A stretch of 64,000 nucleotides of DNA, taken from positions 361,400,406 to 361,464,405 of the forward strand of contig OW240912.1 in the NCBI GenBank assembly GCA_933207985.1. The letters run 5' to 3'. A program made the position numbers and the translations under genes. Source of the DNA: Pelobates cultripes. Lineage: Eukaryota; Chordata; Amphibia; Anura; Pelobatidae. Shown piece by piece: positions 57,601 through 63,025 of the stretch (position 1 is its first letter; every line of letters begins with the position of its first letter). Under the pieces are notes generated by a model. That model did not search any database. It was not told the DNA's origin and saw nothing but the letters and a program-made list of their open reading frames with translations.

Positions 57601-59024
57601 GTTTTTCTTCAAGCAACACTGTTACTTTCAAGGTTTATACATTGTTTAAAAAAATACCCCACAAAGTAAAGTGTCTACTTATGTGGAGTTGGTCAAGGAG
57701 GGAGCCTATAGGGAATTATGATTGCATTAGAGACACTATAGGCACCTTGACCACTTCAGCTCATTGAAGTGGTCTGGGTGCACTGTGTTTGGAAGGTGCA
57801 AAAAAATAAAATAAAAAGTAATAAGACACCTCTCTATATCCTGCAACTTGGAGTCTCCACCTTAGCTCACTGTCAGTCATTGCTATAAACTCTGCACTTT
57901 GCACCTAACAGAGCATTGTATAAAAAAGTTAACACAATATGTAGGTAATTTTCAATGTTGTATTTAATTTTGTATATTCAAAAGAAATGCCAATTCCCTT
58001 TTAAATGTCAACAATATCTTCCCTTTCAGTACCTTGGACAAGGACTTGATTAACTATACCATTTTTTTTTAAGTCAGCCATACTAAGCTGCAGAACGTAG
58101 CAAATGATAGAACATCAATACATGTGATTTACAGCGGCATTACCTCTGCATTACAAAAAGACAATTTGGCATTGGAACTGACATCCAAAGCTGTGGTTTA
58201 GACCGAGGCAGGGAGGTAGAGGGGTTAAATCCTGACCCGTCTGTTTTCTTACAGCTACGTTCTACCAGCTCTGCTTTAAGCCCTGAACAGCCTACAGTAT
58301 ACTGTCACTGTGTCCCAGGCAGCTCGTTCATTCATTCCCCGGCCATCTCCAGAAGCTGTGCTGCAGGCTTGTCATACACTTCTTAATGCGTAGCTTCAAT
58401 TTAACCTCTGTAGACGTGAATAGCTGCTGTATTATTTATACCTATGCTCTCCTATTGGGTTACTTCTAAATACAAGAAGGGTAATTTATGAAACACCACA
58501 TTGTAAAGACCTATTTTCACAATTTAGGCTAAAATAGCAAAGCTGTGACTATAGCAGGTCTGGAGAATCTTTCTAAATCAACTAATGTTGCCTAAATGTA
58601 TTTCGTTTATAAATCCCGAGCTGTCGCAGTTTAGGATCCATTCTGAAATTTTCTCTGGTTGTAAGGTTCTGACTTGATTACATTACTATCACACAGCTAT
58701 GTTAATACTCTGCGTAGATATATCCTCAGCGTTCTGTATGTTAGAAATAAAGCTGTCTAACAGGGGTTTTCACTACACCGGGAATTGACGAGAAAATTGC
58801 AAATGTTAGTACAGAATAGGCAAGCTGGAAAAAAAAAAACTTACATTGGAGAATTTATTTCAGCAGTCCTTAATTTAGTGAATATCCCTATAAAATGTGC
58901 TTATAATTTAGGTGCTCAGCTATTCAGTTTACCTGCATTGACATATATGGTTTTATATATTGTTTACATATATGTAAATAGCTCCCTGTGCTGCTTTAGT
59001 TGTCCTTACCTTCCCCTGCGTCAT
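22190..59024 (-). CDS. FAIM2: FAIM2 / Lifeguard 2 (12 coding exons, 311 residues)
   Basis: Exons: 59024-59010, 52397-52217, 42829-42726, 42482-42418, 39920-39867, 39671-39621, 35421-35382, 35088-35051, 33291-33204, 31932-31837, 23554-23501, 22339-22190. All introns are GT-AG and the phases join to 936 bases. Family knowledge: a TMBIM/BI-1 family membrane protein of neurons that blocks Fas-induced caspase-8 activation and influences ER and Golgi calcium. Seen here: a proline-rich cytosolic N-terminus with PPSY (32-35, a possible WW-domain ligand), SWDDKEVRR before TM1, about seven hydrophobic segments (near 101-121, 136-152, 160-180, 188-208, 217-241, 247-268, 288-306), and the family signature SRRYSLSPEEYIFGALN. 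D267 and D294 match the paired acidic residues of the BI-1 pore. Human is 316 residues. The start MTQGK equals my recollection of the human N-terminus. Confidence 0.97.
22575..23303. mobile_element. TTAA-MITE cluster in FAIM2 intron 11
   Basis: The left end TTAAAGGAACACTATCG is at 22575 and a right end (tacccctttaa) finishes at 23226. Another right end (tatagtgtgcctttaa) finishes near 23303. The interior 22850-23210 matches the interior of 55020-55576 (ccacacctcccctggctgtgactgaca and the gaagtgtttaggaaggctgtg words). At least two copies are overlapped or nested. Confidence 0.6.
23501..23554 (-). CDS. FAIM2: FAIM2 exon 11 (TM6)
   Basis: Acceptor tgtctag, donor gtaagt. Encodes IPWLHAVYAVLGAIVFTM. 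Confidence 0.95.
23555..24320. other. FAIM2 intron 10, 3' part
   Basis: A GT-rich tract with degenerate tgtgtatgtat words lies at 23585-23710. A left-end fragment of a TTAA MITE (tttaaaggacaactgtaat) is at 23925. Nothing else is recognised. Confidence 0.4.
24340..25610 (+). pseudogene. Ngaro-type retrotransposon gag remnant
   Basis: The gag reading begins at ATG 24340 (MANLPTISDTDLVRLLQAYQ), shifts frame near 24600, and continues in the frame 24570-25610 with one in-frame stop at 25359. It ends with a Cys/His-rich knuckle CRFKQECSHCGGAHTALRC. It is the first unit of a plus-strand element lying antisense in FAIM2 intron 10. Gag binds the element's RNA in particle formation. The family assignment comes from the downstream RT, recombinase and SGNH order. 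Confidence 0.65.
25698..25941 (+). pseudogene. Ngaro RT, N-terminal part (before insertion)
   Basis: The frame contains VEKLEKEVQMGRMARPFDDLPFHNLQIS, the conserved region just before RT motif 1 in DIRS/Ngaro polyproteins. It is cut at about 25940 by a large insert, and RT resumes at 28275. Confidence 0.7.
26118..26205. repeat. Tandem ~32-bp repeat with gagagtatagctg
   Basis: Three successive units contain gagagtatagctgggnctcttctccag-like sequence with point changes, inside the LTR-like block. Confidence 0.8.
27375..28031. repeat. Duplicated ~120-bp hairpin segment in the LTR-like block
   Basis: 27375-27494 and 27906-28031 are about 85% alike by eye. Each starts with cagcggtgtt and has the facing aacaccgctg 50-60 bases on, so it can fold into a hairpin, with an inner cgagtgtc/gacactcg pair in the first copy. 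Each then runs into aaaatgg(c)cgccgccacgtgttcg. A short tandem array of ~16-base aattgtcgaatgg-like units lies between them at 27800-27885. Confidence 0.8.
28263..28786 (+). pseudogene. Ngaro RT, catalytic part
   Basis: After the insert, IHHQSYPAGESLND and a GALLAKSNIES block lead to the frame 28538-28774 with VIHYLDDFLF, the RT catalytic box in the Y-L-D-D form. RT ends near 28786 with a YLGTEIDCRTIAL block, broken by frameshifts. It copies the element RNA into DNA. Confidence 0.8.
28787..28852 (+). mobile_element. CR1-type 3' tail inserted in the Ngaro polyprotein
   Basis: The segment reads agatgggttgaatggttctt, then the attctatgtttctttg tail, nearly the same as the LINE tail at 48040-48100. 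It separates the end of RT from the RNase H connection, where an intact element would continue directly. Confidence 0.7.
28853..29686 (+). pseudogene. Ngaro RNase H domain
   Basis: The frame carries TVEKLEQLFRLVD, a LHVLLGHLNFAC block, and then the RNase H core: LKLFMDASGTVGSGAYF (first Asp), LELFPIVVAVELW (Glu), and VVVHTDIMGFVHVIN (Asp, with Ile for the usual Asn). The last catalytic segment, IADSLSWFQWDRF, is in another frame after a shift near 29490. The domain removes the RNA template. Confidence 0.8.
29768..30117 (+). pseudogene. Ngaro tyrosine recombinase with internal deletion
   Basis: The N-terminal SAM-like core (MASRYLSALSFLCQWFGW) and the first catalytic arginine (DTLRIGKLV) lie in the frame 29768-30055. 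In another frame, 30055-30117 encodes LGRWKSGRYQLYVRPHML and a stop, which is the end of the enzyme with the W-x-S and the nucleophilic tyrosine. The H-x-x-R segment expected between them is absent, so the catalytic core has been deleted. Confidence 0.7.
30184..30840 (+). pseudogene. SGNH/GDSL-type hydrolase of the Ngaro element
   Basis: One frame runs 30184-30840 with two in-frame stops (30373-30375 TAG, 30646-30648 TGA). Motifs: GHSYMYWAAR (block I, nucleophile Ser), LHGGGNDIG (block III, Asn), and DGVHLSPVGLDIFN (block V, catalytic Asp and His). Family knowledge: vertebrate Ngaro elements carry such a hydrolase after the recombinase; its role is not established. Motif residues are conserved despite the stops, suggesting selection before decay. 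Confidence 0.75.
30877..31320. mobile_element. TTAA MITE inserted into the Ngaro 3' region
   Basis: TTAAAGGACCACTATAGGC at the left and CACGATAGTGGTCCTTTAA at the right, both ending on TTAA. It is the same family and arrangement as 6860-7332, with a gaagtggtct hairpin near the left end. Confidence 0.85.
31321..31660 (+). mobile_element. Ngaro 3' non-coding end
   Basis: Sequence continuing the element after the MITE contains ctggctatctaggctcatgg and gtggtcgttgcccttatcc. It ends with an inverted pair of gctgctcaacc and ggttgagcagc (31585-31655), a likely terminal repeat structure. The exact end is uncertain. Confidence 0.45.
31837..31932 (-). CDS. FAIM2: FAIM2 exon 10 (TM5)
   Basis: Acceptor tttgcag, donor gtaagt. 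Encodes residues 213-244, from IDITSCQGV to ILIPFQY. Confidence 0.95.
31933..33203. other. FAIM2 intron 9
   Basis: AT-rich with no gene. A short tail-like phrase, gtttctatgtttctatc at about 32080, resembles the CR1-type tail. Position 32875 (taatggagcactctagc) is a weak TTAA-MITE end. Confidence 0.4.
33204..33291 (-). CDS. FAIM2: FAIM2 exon 9 (TM4)
   Basis: Acceptor atcttag, donor gtaagg. Encodes residues 184-212, including LCLGITALVCLSVTLFSF. Confidence 0.95.
35051..35088 (-). CDS. FAIM2: FAIM2 exon 8
   Basis: A 38-base exon. Acceptor cttgcag, donor gtaata. Encodes TLSMAYVTGMLS, the second half of TM3. Confidence 0.95.
35382..35421 (-). CDS. FAIM2: FAIM2 exon 7
   Basis: A 40-base exon. 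Acceptor tatctag, donor gtaagt. Encodes RRHFPWNLILLAIF with the split arginine. Confidence 0.95.
36640..36742. repeat. (GT)n microsatellite
   Basis: A pure GT run of about 16 units around 36651-36681 is followed by interrupted GT/cagtgtg words. The open frames here in several phases are composition artefacts. Confidence 0.95.
38150..38715 (+). pseudogene. DIRS1-like tyrosine recombinase fragment
   Basis: The frame 38340-38714 ends with VPLWDFNLIQLALCEKQPF, the P-x-W-D-L-N-x-V-L-type block that starts the DIRS recombinase catalytic domain. It is followed by SLKHLAWKTIFCNNLSKE, where an intact enzyme has its first arginine. The fragment stops at 38714, before the H-R-Y residues. It is antisense to FAIM2 in intron 6. 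Confidence 0.6.
39621..39671 (-). CDS. FAIM2: FAIM2 exon 6 (TM2)
   Basis: Acceptor tttacag, donor gtaagg. Encodes VVFFVTYLTLACCTGP. Confidence 0.95.
39867..39920 (-). CDS. FAIM2: FAIM2 exon 5
   Basis: Acceptor cttacag, donor gtacgt. Encodes the loop and start of TM2, EPVKDYVQANPGWYWAS. Confidence 0.95.
39921..40663. other. FAIM2 intron 4, 3' part
   Basis: AT-rich with no gene or defined repeat, apart from the Tc1 element that follows. Confidence 0.4.
40664..41725 (-). mobile_element. Tc1/mariner element remnant, minus-strand transposase
   Basis: The left end CACTGACCAGCCACAACA follows TA at 40662-40663. A related right end (gcacttgctgcctaatata ... cacttaacctgtcag) finishes near 41725. The transposase starts at ATG 41207 (MGKQKDLSE) and ends near 40691 with a MARSIRAVLAARGG block. 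The middle, which would hold much of the catalytic domain, is deleted, leaving about half the normal length. A TTAA MITE interrupts the 5' part. Confidence 0.75.
41255..41606. mobile_element. TTAA-MITE copy nested in the Tc1 remnant
   Basis: The interior gctgagattgtcaattctgatgag and the right end gactacagtgtccctttaa (finishing at 41606) match the family at 44088-44574 and 56590-57160. The left end is diverged. It lies between Tc1 5' segments that are contiguous in related copies as I recall them. Confidence 0.55.
41607..42417. other. FAIM2 intron 4, 5' part
   Basis: Holds the end of the Tc1 remnant, a hexamer (attagt)5 microsatellite at 41803-41831, and a fragment with agtggctgtctgtctgattg (about 42205) that matches MITE interiors. 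There is no gene. Confidence 0.45.
41803..41831. repeat. (ATTAGT)n hexanucleotide microsatellite
   Basis: Nearly five uninterrupted attagt units. Confidence 0.95.
42418..42482 (-). CDS. FAIM2: FAIM2 exon 4 (TM1)
   Basis: Acceptor tttcag, donor gtgggt. Encodes residues 101-121 plus two bases: VYSILMIQLLVTLAVVALFT, the first membrane pass. Confidence 0.95.
42726..42829 (-). CDS. FAIM2: FAIM2 exon 3
   Basis: Acceptor ttttag, donor gtatgt. Encodes residues 66-100, including SWDDKEVRRGFIRK just before TM1. Confidence 0.95.
43100..43560. mobile_element. TTAA MITE, truncated on the right
   Basis: The left end TTAAAGGATCACTATAC is at 43100. The interior matches 59480-59832 closely (cgacgtc...gctcccgagt, catgcgcagc, cctctagcggctgtca). 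A cccagaccacttcat subterminal block is at 43540, but the right terminus is missing. Confidence 0.7.
44088..44574. mobile_element. TTAA-MITE copy with a palindromic right end
   Basis: The left end is gaaggggcactatagtcagc. The right end at 44520-44574 is an inverted repeat (actatagggtcaggaatac facing gtattcctgaccctatagt) ending ctttaa. The two ends are of different types, so this may be a composite of two families. Confidence 0.6.
44575..46074. other. FAIM2 intron 2, unclassified
   Basis: No gene. A run of A with interruptions is at 44946-44966. At 45953 a taaaggaacactgtgg word is a weak TTAA-MITE end. Confidence 0.4.
46075..46440. mobile_element. hAT-like fragment, GC-rich
   Basis: Starts cagggcaaacggggcagctg and contains the ccccgggccca / gggcccgcc inverted words. 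The 151-codon frame across it is only GC composition. The right end was not found; it merges into a GT-rich tract. Confidence 0.4.
46480..47330. repeat. Long GT-rich minisatellite (~850 bp)
   Basis: Degenerate units of the type gtcagtatgtctgtgtgtgt run throughout, with a second block restarting at 46857. Cys/Val/Ser-rich frames in all phases follow from this composition. Confidence 0.9.
47420..48100 (+). mobile_element. CR1-type LINE 3' end interrupted by a MITE
   Basis: Removing 47446-47964 joins gttaacacggtgagggagtt to aagcatgcgtgggatagg, encoding VNTVREFKHAWDRHKAILAIK, and then runs on to gactagatgggccgaatggtt and the octamer-type tail ATTCTATGTTTCTATG. The tail repeat is characteristic of CR1 LINEs. 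Confidence 0.7.
47446..47964. mobile_element. TTAA MITE inserted in the CR1-type 3' end
   Basis: TTAAAGGACCACTATAGGC left and CACTATAGTGGTCCTTTAA right, on TTAA. It is a 519-bp member of the family at 6860 and 30877. Confidence 0.9.
48297..48350. repeat. (TAGA)n microsatellite
   Basis: Imperfect tagatagg/tagatagac units follow one another, then an AT-rich run. Confidence 0.9.
48351..49491. other. FAIM2 intron 2, unclassified
   Basis: AT-rich with several poly-A or poly-T runs and no gene. The ccaatgaaaaatcagtgtgagc / gctcacactgatttttggttg pair (48697-48862) is an imperfect inverted repeat of about 165 bases, possibly a MITE remnant. Confidence 0.4.
49492..50493. mobile_element. Two hAT-like left ends before the assembly gap
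   Basis: CAGTGGCGGCTCTAGACTTT starts at 49492 and CAGGGCCGGACTGGGAAAAA at 50225. Both are hAT-style termini. Neither right end is visible, and the gap plus AT-rich DNA may hide them. Confidence 0.45.
50494..50843. other. Assembly gap (350 N)
   Basis: Unknown bases. Any open frame drawn across it is meaningless. Confidence 1.
50844..51345. repeat. TA-rich degenerate tandem repeat
   Basis: Repeated modules of tctacgtgta(t/a)tttgata followed by long TA runs, plus a near-perfect palindrome at 51258-51320 (cttagatgatata facing tatatcatctaag). Such sequence often causes assembly breaks, consistent with the adjacent gap. Confidence 0.8.
51346..51544. other. GC-rich segment, possible hAT interior
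   Basis: Contains cagcaggggg facing ccccctgctg (51368-51410) and a cgggggggccgg block. Its origin is not identified. Confidence 0.3.
51545..51745 (-). pseudogene. LINE RT C-terminal fragment (CR1/L2 type)
   Basis: The frame reads YQERLKDLNLYSLEERRDRGDMIETFKYIKG, a block that follows the RT thumb in CR1/L2-type LINEs. About 65 residues remain, with decayed flanks. Confidence 0.65.
51746..52216. other. FAIM2 intron 2 next to exon 2
   Basis: No gene or repeat family recognised. Confidence 0.4.
52217..52397 (-). CDS. FAIM2: FAIM2 exon 2
   Basis: Starts GTT TCA GTG after a ttatag acceptor and ends ACT T before gtaagt. It encodes residues 6-65 plus one base of 66: the cytosolic proline-rich tail with APPSYEEA. 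An acceptor three codons later would give a frameshift, so this one is preferred. Confidence 0.92.
52622..53600. mobile_element. hAT-type MITE with (GT)n and poly-T inside
   Basis: The left end catgtcaaactcgtgggcc at 52625 and the right end ggcctgtgctagactttgagtttg near 53575 are imperfect inverted repeats with a GTCAAACTC core. The GC-rich interior has GT runs (52995-53095) and tandem gactgggatttagtagagggg units (53330-53435). Confidence 0.6.
53636..54060. mobile_element. TTAA-MITE interior fragment
   Basis: Matches the interior of 55020-55576 (gagccacacctccactgtctgtgac and atctcctgctctgttaattg). No termini remain. Confidence 0.5.
54240..54312. mobile_element. hAT end fragment
   Basis: ggggtatgcgtaccacaggttggaaactgctg is the end of a hAT family whose terminus reads CAGCAGTTTCCAACCTGTGG on the other strand. 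Confidence 0.5.
54540..55010 (-). mobile_element. Penelope-like 3' end fragment
   Basis: On the minus strand CTTGAGAAAGTTTGGTATAC is followed by AGACGAAACGC (54855-54820), the same box order as in the palindrome at 5604-5808. A (minus) AATAAA-poor but T-rich flank follows. The family is inferred. Confidence 0.4.
55020..55576. mobile_element. TTAA MITE, full-length (557 bp), GTCACCAAAACAAC type
   Basis: TTAAAGGGATACTATAGTCA left and CTGACTACAGTGTCCCTTTAA right, with the inverted similarity continuing inward for about 45 bases (aacaactttagcttaatgaag facing cttcattaagataaagttgtt). It ends on TTAA and is non-coding. Confidence 0.8.
55800..55970 (+). repeat. L2-like LINE tail fragment
   Basis: cagaatatgttgacgctttata followed by aataaataaataa resembles L2-type 3' ends. 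Confidence 0.4.
56393..56585. mobile_element. TTAA MITE, short deletion derivative (193 bp)
   Basis: TTAAAGGACCACTATAGTGC left and GCCTATAGTGGTCCTTTAA right. It has the same termini as 6860-7332, inverted relative to it, with most of the interior lost. Confidence 0.85.
56590..57160. mobile_element. TTAA-MITE copy next to the 193-bp derivative
   Basis: The right end gttgttctgatgactatggtgtccctttaa finishes at 57160. The left part holds the gataggatcaggaacac / tatttctgaccctata inverted words also seen at 44520-44574. Confidence 0.6.
57161..59009. other. FAIM2 intron 1, gene-proximal part
   Basis: No gene. A left-end MITE fragment is at 57725-57790 (acactataggcacct and gaagtggtctgggtgc). The rest appears unique and could hold intronic regulatory sequence, but I see no specific motif. 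Confidence 0.4.
59010..59024 (-). CDS. FAIM2: FAIM2 coding exon 1 (MTQGK)
   Basis: Five codons from ATG at 59024 to AAG, followed by a gtaagg donor (phase 0). It is too short for open-frame prediction and was found by matching the conserved N-terminus and its splice site. Confidence 0.9.
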
Positions 59025-59300
59025 GATGGTCTGGTCCAGGTGTCTCTTGCAGTTTTCTGTCTGGAATCCCTAGATGTTCCTTATAATATGAACCCTCTGA
59101 TCTCCCCACACAGAGAGGATGATGATGCTTCACATTCTAGCAACATCCAGCACTCTGCAGGGCTCGCAGGACCGTACCATTCATTCACAGCCTAGGAAGA
59201 GGGGAGCACTGCGTCTGACTAACTCTTTCCAAGCACAGAGAGAGAGAGAGGGAGAGAGGGGGATTACAACGTCACATGCCTGTACAAAACATTGGCAAAT
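59025..59300 (-). promoter_or_regulatory. FAIM2 5' UTR and candidate core promoter
   Basis: Upstream of the ATG on the gene strand are a CCAAT box (59295-59291), a TGACG cAMP-response half-site (59274-59270), and a pyrimidine (CT) tract (59260-59237). There is no clear TATA box. The transcription start was not determined. Confidence 0.4.
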
Positions 59301-59479
59301 GCTAGAACTGGCTTCAATTTGAAAGACTGGAACAATATAAAAAATTAATGAGTAAAAAAAGAAGACTTAAGAAACAATAACTAATTAATTTGAAGAATGT
59401 TTGGTTTTAAAAAGAAAAAAAATTGATTAAGAGAAATGGTAAAAATCTGTAACAGAATGTTGACTGTACACATTACTTA

Positions 59480-59832
59480 CTTTAATCCAGCCAGGGCTCC
59501 CTCAGCAGTGGTGCTCTCCCCCCTCTCCTCCCACTCCGACGTCGGCTCCCGAGTGGAACAGAATGTGTATGCGCGCTCATTCAAACAGTCCATAGGAATT
59601 CATTTCTCAATGCTTTCCTATGGACGTTCTGCACGCTGGTTGCGAATTTCGAAGCGCCTCTAGCGGCTGTCAGGAAGACATCCACTAGAGGTTGGATTAA
59701 GCCTGCTATGTAAACATAGCAGTTCATCTGAAACTGCTGTGTTTACATCTGAAGGGTTAAAACCTGGGGGACCTGGCACCCAGACCACTTCATTGAGCTG
59801 AAGTGGTCTGGGTGACTATAGTGTCCCTTTAA
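59480..59832. mobile_element. TTAA MITE, left-truncated
   Basis: The right end gggtgactatagtgtccctttaa finishes at 59832, with an inner gaagtggtctgg hairpin. The interior matches 43100-43560 in the same orientation. Confidence 0.7.
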
Positions 59833-59905
59833 TTTAAGTTATAACAATCAATGAGAAATAAACTAATGCTATTCTAACTGTAAAATCTATTTCAGTACTT
59901 GTAAA

Positions 59906-60140
59906 TAGTGATGTCCCGAACTGTTCGCCGAACGGTTCGTGAACGGTTCGCCACGAACGGTTTGCCACGGACTCATCATTGAGTAAACTTTGACCCTGCA
60001 CCTCACAGTCAGCAGACACATTCCAGCCAATCAGCAGCAGACCCTCCCTCCCAGACCCTCCCACCTCCTGGACAGTTCACTAAGAATGCAGCTTCACAAT
60101 GGATGCTGTCCAGGAGGTGGGAGAGTTCGGGACATCACTA
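59906..60140. mobile_element. hAT MITE, 235 bp, with perfect 8-bp target duplication
   Basis: Termini TAGTGATGTCCCGAAC (both ends, inverted) are flanked by cttgtaaa at 59898-59905 and 60141-60148. It contains TTCG-rich subterminal repeats and an internal 20-base word (59975-59994) that recurs in the larger hAT at 61323-63131. It lies 900 bases upstream of the FAIM2 ATG. Confidence 0.9.
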
Positions 60141-60148
60141 CTTGTAAA

Positions 60149-60649
60149 TAGTACTAAAGAGAAAGGCATGGTGTTTTGTCTCCTTGTACAGCTGACTTTC
60201 ATTGAGAAAATCAGATTATTATTCATATTTAATTTAAAAAAAAGTCATAGCAATCTAAAGAAAAAAGAAAGTGATTATTTTGAAAAAAAAAAAGACCAAC
60301 CAAATTAATCTTTAATAATGGATGCTCCTGATTAGCTCAAACATTGTAATAATCAGATTTAGCTCACTGATTTGATAAAGGTATAATACACAGTTAAAGA
60401 TGAACTGCCATTTCTAACACAGTTATCAGAATTTCTAGATTAATCTGCATTATTTTTGTCAGGATATTATACCCTGTTCCAAATTGTTATTCAAATGATA
60501 TTTTTCTCATTTACCTAAATAATTGATGTAAATAACAGTCAGCATAATTCTCATGTTATCAACTATTAAGAGTACAATTCAAATTTTTGTTGAACAAACC
60601 TCCTAATGATAACAGTATTTTTTTTTTAAACATAAAAAACTTACAATGC
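60149..60649. other. AT-rich spacer
   Basis: No gene or defined element. The phrase ctgttccaaattgttattc at about 60476 resembles a Tc1 terminus like the one at 60651. Confidence 0.4.
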
Positions 60650-62499
60650 ACTGTTCCAAATTATAACGCACAATAAGTTTCAAAACACTTTATAGGTTGT
60701 AAAGAACTGAAAATTATAATTTGTTGTGTTTGCAGCATATTTACTGAAATCAAAAGCTATTTCAATCAAACTTATTACAACATTTTAACTTTTTAAACAT
60801 TTTAACAGGTCACGTTACATTTTAACATAGTACCCATTACTTGATAGCAGCTTCACAAGTCTTGCATCTATTGAACTTGTAAGTTTTTGGACAGTTTCAG
60901 CTTGAATTTGTAAGATGTCAGAATAGCCAGAGCTGCTGTTTGGATGTAAACTGCCTCCCACCCTCATAGATCTTTTGCTTGAGGATGCACCAAAGGTTCT
61001 CAATAGGATTGAGGTCGGGGAGGATGGAGGCCACACCATTAGTTTCTCTCCTTTTATCCCCAATAGCAGCCATTGATGCAGAGGTATTCTTTGCAGCATG
61101 AGATGGTTCATTGTCATGCATGAAGATGATTTTATCACGGAAAGCATAGTTCTTCCTTCTGTACCAGGGAAGAAAGTGGTCAGTCAGAAACTCCACATAC
61201 TTTGCAGAGGTCATCTTTACACCTTTGGGGACCCTAAAGGGGCCGAGCAGCTCTCTTCCCATGATTCCGGCCCAAAACATGACTCCACCACCGCCTTGCT
61301 GACGTCGCAGTCTTGTTGGAACTAGTGATGTCGCGAACATGAAATTTTCGGTTCGCGAATTTCGGCAAATGTTCGCGAACCCGCGAACCGGGCGAACCGC
61401 CATAGACTTCAATAGGCAGGCGAATTTTAAAACCCACAAGTTGTTTCAAGGGGACTAACACCTGGACTGTGGCATGCAAACTACGATCCGCGGCTGAATC
61501 TTGCAGCCGCTTAGTAGATATCTCCCTAATTCCCACGGTATTAGAGAGCTATCTACTAAAAGGCTGAAAGACCTAAATTGGTCTTTCAGCCACATTTACT
61601 AATACGAAGTAAAGATTACTTAGTATTAGTAAATGATCTGCCCCTACTCGCTATGCAGCGAGTAGGGGCATGTCTAATAAGCAGTGAGCAGCCAGTGGCT
61701 GCTCACTGTAAAAAAACAAACAAACAAAAAAAACAAAACTATTAGCTCCCACCCCTGTGCAACGGGTGGGGGCCATTAATTACAATGGGGGAGGACCTGC
61801 ACTCCCCATTACTAGGCGGTGGGTGGGGGCCACTCTAAAAGATAATGAGGGGGGGACCTACTGTGCTCCCCACGGCCCCACCCTGGAACATTTTTTTGAG
61901 TACCCCACCACCCAGCTCAGGAGATTTGGGGGCGGGGAAGGACCTTAGGTCCCCCCTTTTGTGGTAGGGCCCCACCCGTAAGAGTGGGGGCTGGGGAAGG
62001 CCTGCAGCTGTATGTTTGACTCTGCAACTCTGATTGGTGCCAATCCCACCAATCAGAGTATTTATGAAGTCAAATCCTAGCGTCGAAAAACCTGCTTGTG
62101 TAAAATGACACAGAGCACTCTGATTGGTGGATTTCAAGCCCGGCCAATCAGAGTGCTATGACTGAGCAAATGTAGAGACTTACCTGTCAGTCTCTTCGAC
62201 ACCTGTCAGGCTGCACCTCTGATTGGATGGCTTAAGCCCTGAATCGAAATTCTCCTGGCTTTAATTACCTTAGCAGAGGCGGGGCAAGGCTTTATAAGCC
62301 TTCCCCCGCCCTGCAGAGCTCAGTCTGCGTGGATCCCTCGCCAGGTGAAGATGGATTATTTTTTTTTATTTTTTTTTAATTGCGTCGGTTATTATGGTTT
62401 TTTATTTGGCCTTTTTTGGGGCTGAAAAAAGAAGATTTAGAAGAAAGAAAACATCGAATGGTAAGTTTTTGTTTTTTTACAGGTACTTAGTTAACGGTC

Positions 62500-62965
62500 C
62501 CCCCCTCATTATTTTTAGGGTGAGGGGGGTAGGTAGGGGGGGACATTTTTTTTAGGGCCCCCACCCGCCTCTCAGGGGTGGGGGCCGGGGGGGAGGACAT
62601 TAGGTTCCCCCCCTTTTTAGTATTTAGGGCCCCCACCTGCCGCTCAGGGGTGGGGGCCAGGGGGGAGGACCTTAGGTCCCCCCCATTGTGATTTATTTGC
62701 CCCCACCCACCGCTCAGGGCTGGGGGCCGGTGGGGAGGACATTAGGTCCCCCCCCTTTTTAGTATTTAGGGCCCCCACCCGCCGCTCAGGGGTGGGGACC
62801 AGGGGGAGGACCTTAGGTCCCCCCCCTTCTTAGTATTTAGGGCCCCCACCCACCACTCAGGGGTGGGGGCCAGGGGGGGGACAGAAGTTCCCCCCCTATT
62901 GTTTTATTTAGGACCCCCACCCACCGCTCAGGGGTGGGGGCCAGGGGGAGGACAGTAGGTCCCCC
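62500..62965. repeat. ~71-bp G/C-skewed tandem array, six copies
   Basis: Units built of gggcccccaccc, ccgctcaggggtgggggccagg, ggaggacattaggtcccccc and tttagtattta recur at about 62555, 62627, 62698, 62768, 62839 and 62910. Long G and C runs could form quadruplex structures. It is internal to the hAT element. Confidence 0.9.
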
Positions 62966-62966
62966 C

Positions 62967-63025
62967 CCATATCATTGAGTAAACTTTGACAACTTTGGGT
63001 TGTCAAAATTTACTCAATGATATGG
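62967..63025. repeat. 27-bp-stem hairpin in the hAT element
   Basis: 62967-62993 pairs with 62999-63025 with one mismatch around a 5-base loop. Its core word (62971-62990) is identical to 59975-59994 in the small hAT MITE. Confidence 0.9.
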
